This document shows, piece after piece, positions 1-5,895 of a stretch of 12,296 nt of DNA. Position 1 is the stretch's first letter; each line of letters begins with the position of its first letter. Source of the DNA: an uncultured Chloroflexota bacterium (GTDB taxonomy: Bacteria; Chloroflexota; Anaerolineae; Aggregatilineales; Phototrophicaceae); the NCBI GenBank assembly GCA_937942935.1, contig CALDGT010000653.1, forward strand, positions 1 to 12,296, written 5' to 3'. Position numbers and translations under genes: made by a program. The notes under the pieces were generated by a model that saw only the letters and a list, made by a program, of their open reading frames with translations, was not told the origin of the DNA and ran no database searches.

Positions 1-1312
1 AAACTCTTGCCAGTCGTGGTTGCAAGGCGGCACCACCACTAACGATCACTCTTACATTTCCTCCAAGCGCTTCACGCCATTTTGAAAAAATCAATTTATT
101 GGCAAGTTTCAGTTGCAGTTCATACCAGGCACCATTTTTTCCATCCTTCTCATATCTCAATCCAAGATCGAGTGCCCAGAAAAATAGTTTGTGTTTTATT
201 CCTGTAAGTTCTTTTCCTTTGTTTACGATCTTATCAAAAACTTTTTCAAGCAATCGAGGAACCGTAGAAAATACATGTGGTTTTAGTTCTTTCAGATTAT
301 CACCGATCTTTTCAATACTTTCTGCATAGTAGATCGACACACCGATATACATGTAGAGGTAAGTCAACATCCTTTCATAACTATGGCATAGAGGCAAGAA
401 ACTCAATGCGCGATCGCCGGGGCCAACGGGGCACAAGTGTTCGCTGGATAATATATTACTGACGATATTATCGTGCGTCAGCATTACACCTTTAGGAGTT
501 CCTGTTGTGCCACTGGTATACAGGATGAATAATGGGTCTTCTGCATCGAGTTGTTCCGTTTCGCACTTGGTGCTGGCGATGGGAAGCGCCATCAGGTCAT
601 GCCACCAATAATCGCGCCCTTGTTGCATGGTAACAGGTGTGCCTGTCCGTTTGTGGACGATGACATGCTCCACCACAGGAGAACGGTCAATCGCTTTATC
701 CACATTTTCTTTGAGGGGTACAATATTCCCACGCAACCATGCCCCATCGGAACAAATCAGCACACGGCTTTGGCTATCTTCAATGCGGTCAGCGATGGCT
801 TGCTCAGAAAAACCACCATAAATCACGCTATGCGGGGCGCCGATTTTGGCACAAGCCAGCATGGAGATAACAATTTCGGGGGTACGTCCCATATAAATCG
901 TGACTCTATCCCCTTTTTTCACCCCCATGCTTTTCAATACATTGGCAAATTTAGACACTTCTTGATTCAGTCGCCAATAGGACATGGTGACTTTTTCGCC
1001 ATTTTCACCTTCCCAAATGATGGCAATTTTATTTCTGCGCCATGTTTTGGTATGACGGTCTAACGCATTCAGGACGATGTTGGTTTTGCCCCCCACAAAC
1101 CATTTATAAAACGGCGGATTGCTATCATCCAACACCTTATCCCATTTCTGATACCAATCTAAGGTTTCGGCGCGTTTTGCCCAAAATGCGAGGGGGTCAG
1201 CAACCGCTTCGGCATAAGTCGCTTCATAATCGGGGATATGGGCATTTTTAACAATATCTTCGGCGGGATAATACCATTCGGTGGTGTTAAAATTAACTTC
1301 TGATTCGCTCAT
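1..1312 (-). CDS. Acyl-CoA/acetyl-CoA synthetase (AMP-forming), chimeric, partial: C-terminus beyond the left edge
   Basis: The 437 complete codons form one uninterrupted frame that leaves the window without a stop. The ATG at 1312 follows AAGAGGAG (1322-1329, 9-base spacing). Residues 1 to about 255 read as acetyl-CoA synthetase: FWAKRAETLDWYQKWDKVLD, KWFVGGKTN, LDRH, IWEGENGE, ANVLKSMGVKKGDRV, LACAKIGAPHSVIYGGFS, then DAEDPLFILYTSG. The adenylate-binding motif YTSGTTGTPKG is at 265-275, where acetyl-CoA synthetases have it. After it the sequence is no longer acetyl-CoA synthetase: VMLTHDNIVSN, ALSFLPLCHSYERM, YYAESIEKIGDNLKELKP, STVPRLLEKVFDKI and VSGGAALQPRLARV are hallmarks of long-chain acyl-CoA synthetases of the FadD15/Bacteroidota type. 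Hand-counted GC also steps from 124/240 (601-840) to 86/240 (121-360). Such enzymes make acyl-CoA from acid, ATP and CoA. Substrate cannot be assigned. The final catalytic lysine domain is not in view. Certain as an AMP-binding enzyme; doubtful as a native intact gene. Confidence 0.9.
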   Translation of the reverse strand, partial: MSESEVNFNTTEWYYPAEDIVKNAHIPDYEATYAEAVADPLAFWAKRAETLDWYQKWDKVLDDSNPPFYKWFVGGKTNIVLNALDRHTKTWRRNKIAIIWEGENGEKVTMSYWRLNQEVSKFANVLKSMGVKKGDRVTIYMGRTPEIVISMLACAKIGAPHSVIYGGFSEQAIADRIEDSQSRVLICSDGAWLRGNIVPLKENVDKAIDRSPVVEHVIVHKRTGTPVTMQQGRDYWWHDLMALPIASTKCETEQLDAEDPLFILYTSGTTGTPKGVMLTHDNIVSNILSSEHLCPVGPGDRALSFLPLCHSYERMLTYLYMYIGVSIYYAESIEKIGDNLKELKPHVFSTVPRLLEKVFDKIVNKGKELTGIKHKLFFWALDLGLRYEKDGKNGAWYELQLKLANKLIFSKWREALGGNVRVIVSGGAALQPRLARV

Positions 1313-1384
1313 CAAAAAGAACTCCTCTTTTACTCCAAAATAAGTTAGTTATGTCAAATTACTATCTTGTGTTTGTCGTTATAA

Positions 1385-1413
1385 AGTGTAAGCCATTTTG
1401 ATGATTTTGGCAA
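1385..1413 (-). promoter_or_regulatory. Candidate promoter of the acyl-CoA synthetase gene
   Basis: On the minus strand TTGCCA (1408-1413) and TACACT (1385-1390) are separated by 17 bases, 5/6 and 4/6 matches to the sigma-70-type consensus. It lies in the 115-base gap between the glycosylase stop and the synthetase start, leaving a leader of about 65 bases. No other structure is evident in this gap. Confidence 0.4.
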
Positions 1414-1427
1414 AAAGATGAGGATAG

Positions 1428-2228
1428 TTACATAATCACATCTTCAACCCATTCTCTGCCTTGTACTTCATCAAAACTATCAAATATAACTGCATCCAAA
1501 ATACAAGGTAATATATCCGCCCGTTGGCATAAATCAACTAATAAATGAGACGCAAATTGATAACCATCATAATTTGACAAGGTTTGAGAGTTTATAACAC
1601 CCTTTTGAAGGTCTAAGTTTTTGTTTAGCCACTTGATAACACGCCCGTCCAATACAAAAACATAACGTGTCAGCCCTAAAGATTGCCAAAAATTGCGTGA
1701 TTGTTTTGGACCAAATTCGTGAAATCCATCAACATAATTTGACGCCTCTTCCTCTAATGGGCGATGAGTTTGTATTGGTTCTTCAGCACGTTGTAACAAT
1801 AATTTATCACGCCAGCTATAAATATTTACCCAGTTATTATCGTCTAGTAATTTGAGATTATGTGTAATCGCTTTAGCTATTCTCTTATAACGCCTAATGC
1901 CTTTTACTTTAGATAGTATTTCAATCACATAATCATTTAGGTTATTCTCTTTACGGCACACATCCAAAGACAGTGGAAAAGGTGATGTGTTCAAAAATTG
2001 GTTAATAGAGCTACCCGGTCCTGAGCGTTGTTGTGTAGTGAGTAGACACATCACCATTGTTTTCCACAGAAGATTATCATCTATTAGGTGTGGGGGTTGT
2101 GTGCCATGAACATTTCCAGTTAAACGATATTCTATGAACTTACGCCCTGAGTTTATCCCTTTATCAACCATATTCTTTATAAGGGCAATTTCTTCATCAC
2201 TAAATACGAATTCTACTTTCATGTCCAT
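1428..2228 (-). CDS. HhH-GPD superfamily DNA glycosylase-like protein (8-oxoguanine glycosylase fold)
   Basis: 266 residues, predicted cytosolic. Known family pattern: helix-hairpin-helix glycosylases have an LLxxQ-type helix, a hairpin with the catalytic lysine, and a downstream aspartate. Seen here: CLLTTQQ (61-67), GFHEFGPKQSRNFWQSLG (168-185) with Lys175 in the hairpin position, and FVLDGRVIKWL (191-201) with Asp194, 19 residues after the lysine. This resembles the Ogg2/archaeal Ogg layout (GxKEAsHFLRN...DRH), so excision of oxidised purines with lyase activity is a reasonable guess. I see no Cys-rich FeS loop of the Nth/MutY type. Two start codons lie close together (2228 and 2222), each with an AGGG/AGGA-type site at about 7 bases; the first is listed. 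It follows the reductase gene by 24 bases and may share its transcript. Five sampled 60-base lines give 110/300 GC against 48-52% in sampled lines of the two genes upstream, suggesting transfer. Exact lesion specificity is unknown. Confidence 0.65.
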   Translation of the reverse strand: MDMKVEFVFSDEEIALIKNMVDKGINSGRKFIEYRLTGNVHGTQPPHLIDDNLLWKTMVMCLLTTQQRSGPGSSINQFLNTSPFPLSLDVCRKENNLNDYVIEILSKVKGIRRYKRIAKAITHNLKLLDDNNWVNIYSWRDKLLLQRAEEPIQTHRPLEEEASNYVDGFHEFGPKQSRNFWQSLGLTRYVFVLDGRVIKWLNKNLDLQKGVINSQTLSNYDGYQFASHLLVDLCQRADILPCILDAVIFDSFDEVQGREWVEDVIM

Positions 2229-2252
2229 GTCCTATCCCTAAAGTAGTTTAAT

Positions 2253-2849
2253 TCAAAAACTGCCTGCTATAATCGCGCCTGCCCGTTCATAATTGATGAT
2301 AATCACACCGCTTGGGGAAACGGTGCTATACGTCACATTGAATGATGCAGGAATTGTGCCATCTGCAAATAACCGTTTTCCACTGCCCAACGTGACGGGA
2401 TAAATTTTTAGCCAGTAGGCATCCACCAAATCATGCTTGATGAGTGTTTGTAGCAGATTCGCACTGCCATAAACATGCAAATCATGCCCGTCTGTTTGCT
2501 TGAGATGAGCAACTTTTTCCGCAATATCACCACTGAGAAATACAGACGGTTGCCAGTCGCCTGATGTCATCGTATTCGATGCCACATACTTGGTCGCAGA
2601 ATTAACATTTTGCCAAATATGCCCGTGTTGGGGCCAATAGGGCGCCCAGATATCATACGTTTTTCGTCCCAATAACAAGTCAAACGGCATATTCATCTGC
2701 GCCCGAATCGTACTTCCCAGAATTTCATCTGGATAAGACGCAATCCATCCACCATAGGCAAAACCGCCCTCAGTATCTTCTTGTGGACCGCCCGGTGCTT
2801 GTATCATACCATCTAGCGAAATATGCAAAACGGCAATTATTTTTCTCAT
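2253..2849 (-). CDS. Dihydrofolate reductase / RibD C-terminal family protein
   Basis: 198 residues, cytosolic. The fold is that of DHFR and the reductase half of RibD, an NADPH-binding alpha/beta fold; small stand-alone members (YyaP/YwjB-like) are common and mostly without known substrate. Seen: an N-terminal strand with SLDG (11-14) and APGGPQED, GGF/GGW spacing (28-35), the LLLGRKTYDIW motif (58-68) followed by YWP, HVYGSANLLQTLI (125-137) and the C-terminal PVTLGSGKRLF (151-161). The ATG at 2849 is chosen because GGAGGAG (2858-2864) sits 8 bases upstream; the frame is open to a TTG at 2915, but that extension looks unlike the family. It begins a possible two-gene unit with the glycosylase 24 bases downstream. 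It is unlikely to be the true folate enzyme, which is usually shorter and differently patterned. Confidence 0.85.
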   Translation of the reverse strand: MRKIIAVLHISLDGMIQAPGGPQEDTEGGFAYGGWIASYPDEILGSTIRAQMNMPFDLLLGRKTYDIWAPYWPQHGHIWQNVNSATKYVASNTMTSGDWQPSVFLSGDIAEKVAHLKQTDGHDLHVYGSANLLQTLIKHDLVDAYWLKIYPVTLGSGKRLFADGTIPASFNVTYSTVSPSGVIIINYERAGAIIAGSF

Positions 2850-2886
2850 GGCTAATTCTCCTCCAATAGATAAAACATTTGAGTTA

Positions 2887-2915
2887 AAAATAGCACAGAT
2901 GTTAAATTTGAGCAA
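2887..2915 (-). promoter_or_regulatory. Candidate promoter of the reductase-glycosylase unit
   Basis: On the minus strand TTGCTC (2910-2915) and TATTTT (2887-2892) are 17 bases apart. The -10 box is preceded by TGC, giving an extended -10 (TGnTATTTT). The implied start near 2880 leaves a leader of about 30 bases that contains the strong ribosome binding site. The match is modest. Confidence 0.35.
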
Positions 2916-2936
2916 ATTGGATTATATGAGAGGTTA

Positions 2937-2959
2937 GGCAGGCACATCACGCACCTGCC
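2937..2959 (-). repeat. GTAGGG-flanked stem-loop downstream of the methyltransferase gene
   Basis: On the minus strand GGCAGG pairs with CCTGCC (2954-2959 with 2937-2942). The stem extends to about 9 pairs only if G-U pairs are allowed on the minus-strand RNA, which suggests that strand is the folded one. It starts 11 bases after the methyltransferase stop and is preceded by GTAGG, like the longer palindrome at 12099-12124. No T-tract follows, so it is a weak intrinsic terminator at best; a member of a dispersed palindromic repeat family is the alternative. Confidence 0.5.
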
Positions 2960-2969
2960 CTACTCATTA

Positions 2970-3644
2970 TCAATTTGGTTTCACCGCCACGACCCACGCT
3001 TGCTTGCCAAAGATGGGGAATACAAAGCGCAGGCGCAAATAAGCGCGGATAAGCAACGGATGGCGAGGCATTTTGCTACGGGTGGTATAGGGCAAAAAGC
3101 GTGGTAAATTTTCAATAACACGCATATTCGTCAAGATGAGGGCTTCTTCGACAGAACGGTCTGTGAGGGGCAAGTAATGGTCTATAAAATCCCAATATGC
3201 GCCATGCAAAAAACGGATATTCGGTTGCATGATGAGCAATTTTCCGCCAACTTTTAGCACACGCCGAATATCTTTGAGGGTATCCATAAAGGCGGCTTTA
3301 TCGGGCAGATGTTCAAAGAAATTACTCACAAAGACCACATCCACACTATTATCTGCCACACCTTGCATATCGTGGCTATAAGCTATCACAATTTCGACAT
3401 CTTTATTCGCATAATTGCGGACATCTTCATTCAAATCTACCGCGATTTTGCGCCCTGCCTTGATGTGATTGATAAATTCACACCGTCCCGCCGCCAAATC
3501 CAGCACGGTGGCATTTTCTGGGACATAACGTTGCATCCAATCTTGGCATAAAATTTCCCACATTTTTTCGCGCTGGACTTGTGCTTTATCATCAAAGCGC
3601 GTGCGATAAATGGCTTCGAGTTGTGCGTTATCTACCGTTTTCAT
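2970..3644 (-). CDS. Class I SAM-dependent methyltransferase
   Basis: 224 residues, no signal peptide or membrane segment. Rossmann-type methyltransferase motifs appear in order: motif I VLDLAAGRCEF (47-57, a variant of DxGxGxG), the acidic end of strand 2 at AVDLN (68-72), motif post-II SNFFEHLPD (107-115), then RRVLKVGGKLLIMQPN (127-142). The tail PNIRFLHGAYWDFIDHYLPLT resembles methyltransferases of sugar and cell-envelope glycan clusters, but no glycan genes adjoin it, so the substrate is open. The ATG at 3644 is preferred over the TTG at 3662 because it overlaps the esterase stop as ATGA and has GGGGGA about 10 bases upstream. That overlap implies translational coupling to the esterase. 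Confidence 0.85.
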   Translation of the reverse strand: MKTVDNAQLEAIYRTRFDDKAQVQREKMWEILCQDWMQRYVPENATVLDLAAGRCEFINHIKAGRKIAVDLNEDVRNYANKDVEIVIAYSHDMQGVADNSVDVVFVSNFFEHLPDKAAFMDTLKDIRRVLKVGGKLLIMQPNIRFLHGAYWDFIDHYLPLTDRSVEEALILTNMRVIENLPRFLPYTTRSKMPRHPLLIRAYLRLRFVFPIFGKQAWVVAVKPN

Positions 3645-4858
3645 GCGTTGGTTATCCCCCAAAAGTGAATGAGAATATCATCTACTAATCCGCGCCAGTT
3701 GCCCCAAGAGTGACCCTCTGCGACTTCGATGGTGGTATATGGATAGGCTTTTACGTCTAAAACGGATGTGAAATCGGGAATATCATCGGCATCCCATTCA
3801 GGTGCGCCATTGGTGATGATGAACGATAACGCCAAGCCGTTGCTATCCTCATATAACCCATAGAGGGTTTCGCTCACCCAAAATGCGGGTGATTGAATCG
3901 CCACTTTATTGAACACATCAGGATAATTCACGCTGATATAAGCCGATGCCAACCCGCCGAGCGATGTGCCTAAAATCGCGCGGTCAGATGCGTTTTGCGA
4001 TGTCTTAAACACACGGTCAATATTAAAGACCAATTCTTCTGCTACGAATTGGGCAAAGGCAGGGTTTTCGATGTATTGTTCTTCGCGCAAATTTTGGTTG
4101 ACGTTATCCACATTACGCGGGTCAATAAAAACGGCAATCACTGGAGAAATCAGATTTTGCGCGATGAGATTATCTAATACAATCACCATACTACCCATCT
4201 CATCATGTGCATATTCTTGACCATCTAGCACATAAATGGTGGGGAGTGCGTCTAAATCGGCATAACCAACAGGCAGATACACCGAATAATTCACAGCATA
4301 ACCAAGCGCCTCGCTTTGTAAGCGGTATGGTCCGCGCACGCGACCTTTAGCAACAGCCTCATCCCGCACGATGAACGGCGATGGAGCATAATCGCCCATG
4401 CGGAGTTCACTATTTGCGCCAAATCCGCCCATTTGTTGATAGGGGTTATTGGGGTCTAGTATCCAATTATTGCCATTCAATACAATTTTATAATCGAGGC
4501 GGGCTGTGGTGGGAAATTGAGCATACACGACCCATAAATCGGTCTCACCGACTCGCTCACCCATAAAATCAGCAGAAGCAGACCAACCCGTAAAATCACC
4601 GCGCCATTCGACACTATTGGCTTCACCCCGATACAAAAAAGCGACATCCCCCCCACGTACAAATGGGATAGACTCGGTTTCGATTAAGTGTTCCCACAAA
4701 TCAGCGAGCATCACATTCGCTTCTTCTGAGGGTGCAGATGCGATTTCAGCTAAATAAGCCGAAAAGGTTTCGATTGTGGCAAGGCGGTCATCTTGTGCAA
4801 AGACAACACCTACCACAACGAATAGAGAACATAACAAGAATAAAATTAAACGCTTCAA
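3641..4858 (-). CDS. Secreted esterase of the enterochelin esterase/esterase D family (alpha/beta hydrolase)
   Basis: 405 residues from a TTG start at 4858, chosen because AAAGGA (4867-4872) lies 8 bases upstream and the protein then opens with a textbook signal peptide: MKR, a hydrophobic stretch, cleavage after VFA near residue 21. A beta-rich early-set/CBM48-like domain follows at about 70-150 (LYRGEANSVEWRGDFTGW, DYKIVLNGNNWILDPNNP). The hydrolase domain carries IYVLDGQEY (208-216), the nucleophile elbow GTSLGG (297-302, Ser299) and EGHSWGNWR (381-389, His383), matching the family's Ser-Asp-His arrangement; the acid is probably in the DADD stretch near 356-359. Substrate unknown: siderophore esters, acylated sugars or xylan side chains are all found in the family. 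Lies downstream of the response regulator beyond a terminator, and is translationally coupled to the methyltransferase. Confidence 0.85.
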   Translation of the reverse strand: MKRLILFLLCSLFVVVGVVFAQDDRLATIETFSAYLAEIASAPSEEANVMLADLWEHLIETESIPFVRGGDVAFLYRGEANSVEWRGDFTGWSASADFMGERVGETDLWVVYAQFPTTARLDYKIVLNGNNWILDPNNPYQQMGGFGANSELRMGDYAPSPFIVRDEAVAKGRVRGPYRLQSEALGYAVNYSVYLPVGYADLDALPTIYVLDGQEYAHDEMGSMVIVLDNLIAQNLISPVIAVFIDPRNVDNVNQNLREEQYIENPAFAQFVAEELVFNIDRVFKTSQNASDRAILGTSLGGLASAYISVNYPDVFNKVAIQSPAFWVSETLYGLYEDSNGLALSFIITNGAPEWDADDIPDFTSVLDVKAYPYTTIEVAEGHSWGNWRGLVDDILIHFWGITNA

Positions 4859-4886
4859 GCAATAATTCCTTTGAATATAACTGGGC

Positions 4887-4923
4887 AAAAAGCAGATGAG
4901 AGTAAAATAAGTATCTCATCTGC
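4887..4923 (-). terminator. Intrinsic terminator after the response regulator gene
   Basis: GCAGATGAGA (4892-4901) and TCTCATCTGC (4914-4923) form a perfect 10-bp stem with a 12-base loop. On the minus strand the stem is followed directly by five T residues (4887-4891), the right orientation to end transcripts of the response regulator. The tract is short, so termination may be partial. Confidence 0.75.
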
Positions 4924-4934
4924 ATTAAGGAATT

Positions 4935-4963
4935 ATTGTGCTGGCTTTTATAAAGTGCGTCAA
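4935..4963 (-). promoter_or_regulatory. Candidate promoter for the esterase-methyltransferase pair
   Basis: On the minus strand TTGACG (4958-4963) and CACAAT (4935-4940) are separated by 17 bases. It lies between the response regulator stop and the hairpin at 4892-4923, so a transcript from it would contain the hairpin and T-tract in its leader. Only the spacing and the -35 box are good. Confidence 0.35.
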
Positions 4964-4976
4964 TAGGGGAATCGGA

Positions 4977-5663
4977 TTAACGATTAGCGAAGCGATACCC
5001 TACCCCGCGTGATGTGAGGATGTAATCGGGTTGATTGGGGTTAATTTCAATTTTTTGACGCAAGTAATGAATATACAATTTGAGACTGTCTATCGCATCG
5101 CCATATTCTTCGCCCCATGCTTGTGTGACCAATTCATTTCGTGTCACCACACGCCCCGCATTACGGACTAACACACCGAGCAGGTTAAATTCTTTGGGTG
5201 TCAGATGACGCACTTCATTACGGACATAAACCTCTCGGTTCATAAAATTAATGCGGAAATCACCATTATTAAATACCAACTCATCGCTGATGCTTGGACG
5301 CGGAGAACGGCGCAAATGGGCTTTAACCCGCGCCACCAGTTCATCATTATCATAAGGTTTGGTGATATAATCATCCGCGCCAAGTTCAAGCCCACGAACC
5401 ACATTTTTGCCTTCATCTAATGCGGTGAGGAAGATAATCGGCACATCAGACATCTCCCGCAGGCGTTTGCATACTTCCCACCCATCCATATCGGGCATCA
5501 TGATATCGAGCAATACAATATCTGGCTGATACCGATACGCCTTGCGTAAACCCTCTTCGGCGCGATAGGCTTTTATGACTTCGTATCCCTTACGTTCTAA
5601 TAGAATGCCAATGAGCTGAACCGTAGTTTCCTCATCATCTATCACCAAAACTTTTTCTGACAT
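4977..5663 (-). CDS. OmpR/PhoB-family response regulator
   Basis: 228 residues, cytosolic, DNA-binding. Receiver domain at about 1-120: acidic pair DD (9-10), phospho-acceptor Asp53 in VLLDIMMPDMDGWEVC, Thr80 in FLTA, Lys102 in YITKPYDNDEL. The winged-helix domain at about 133-226 has LTPKEFNLLGVLVRNAGRVV, an SLKLYIHYLRQKI recognition helix and the closing SRGVGYRF. The ATG at 5663 is preferred over a TTG at 5696 because the receiver begins right there (MSEKVLVIDDEE) and GAGAGGAT (5668-5675) sits a few bases upstream. No sensor kinase gene is in the window, so the partner is unknown. The gene diverges from the giant protease gene and shares its 232-base upstream region, a common arrangement for a regulator and its target. 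Regulation of the protease is an inference. Confidence 0.95.
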   Translation of the reverse strand: MSEKVLVIDDEETTVQLIGILLERKGYEVIKAYRAEEGLRKAYRYQPDIVLLDIMMPDMDGWEVCKRLREMSDVPIIFLTALDEGKNVVRGLELGADDYITKPYDNDELVARVKAHLRRSPRPSISDELVFNNGDFRINFMNREVYVRNEVRHLTPKEFNLLGVLVRNAGRVVTRNELVTQAWGEEYGDAIDSLKLYIHYLRQKIEINPNQPDYILTSRGVGYRFANR

Positions 5664-5808
5664 AACTATCCTCTCTCGGCAATGTAGGATAAACAAACAT
5701 TTTCAAACATTGACGTTACAAATTTTTAACTCATATAAACAATTTATCACGGTTTGAATATTTTGAGCAAGCATTTGCACAAATTTTTTTATGAATATAG
5801 GAGAAATA

Positions 5809-5826
5809 TCCCCAATATTATGGGGA
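5809..5826. promoter_or_regulatory. Inverted repeat just upstream of the protease promoter: candidate operator
   Basis: TCCCCA (5809-5814) and TGGGGA (5821-5826) flank a 6-base AT-only centre. The site ends 4 bases before the -35 box of the protease promoter, a typical place for an activator, and also lies in the shared region with the response regulator gene. OmpR/PhoB proteins more often bind direct repeats, so the binding protein could be different. The rest of the gap (5664-5808) is AT-rich with no clear structure. Confidence 0.4.
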
Positions 5827-5830
5827 ATGT

Positions 5831-5859
5831 TTGACGAGAGTGATTATCAGCTATATAGT
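5831..5859 (+). promoter_or_regulatory. Sigma-70-type promoter of the secreted protease gene
   Basis: TTGACG (5831-5836) and TATAGT (5854-5859) are spaced by exactly 17 bases, 5/6 matches each. The expected start near 5866 gives a leader of about 30 bases containing GAAAGG (5882-5887), 8 bases before the ATG at 5896. This is the best promoter in the window. Confidence 0.65.
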
Positions 5860-5895
5860 CACTATTATGCCAATGATTAGTGAAAGGTCATCATC

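Noticed and set aside
99..1251. Several plus-strand open frames of 60-170 codons opposite the acyl-CoA synthetase, the longest at 551-1063
   Set aside because: They are antisense to a frame with unmistakable synthetase motifs, show no family resemblance, and have no convincing ribosome sites.
3645..3662. Upstream TTG start for the methyltransferase
   Set aside because: The ATG at 3644 overlaps the esterase stop as ATGA and is preceded by GGGGGA at suitable distance.
5716..5790. ACAAATTTTT occurring twice (near 5718 and 5779), considered as a direct-repeat regulator site
   Set aside because: The copies are about 61 bases apart and made of A/T runs expected by chance in such a region.
5791..5880. 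A 29-codon plus-strand open frame in the divergent intergenic region, ending 15 bases before the protease start
   Set aside because: It starts directly after a T-run with no ribosome site and begins upstream of the -35 box of the best promoter, so it would not be in that transcript.
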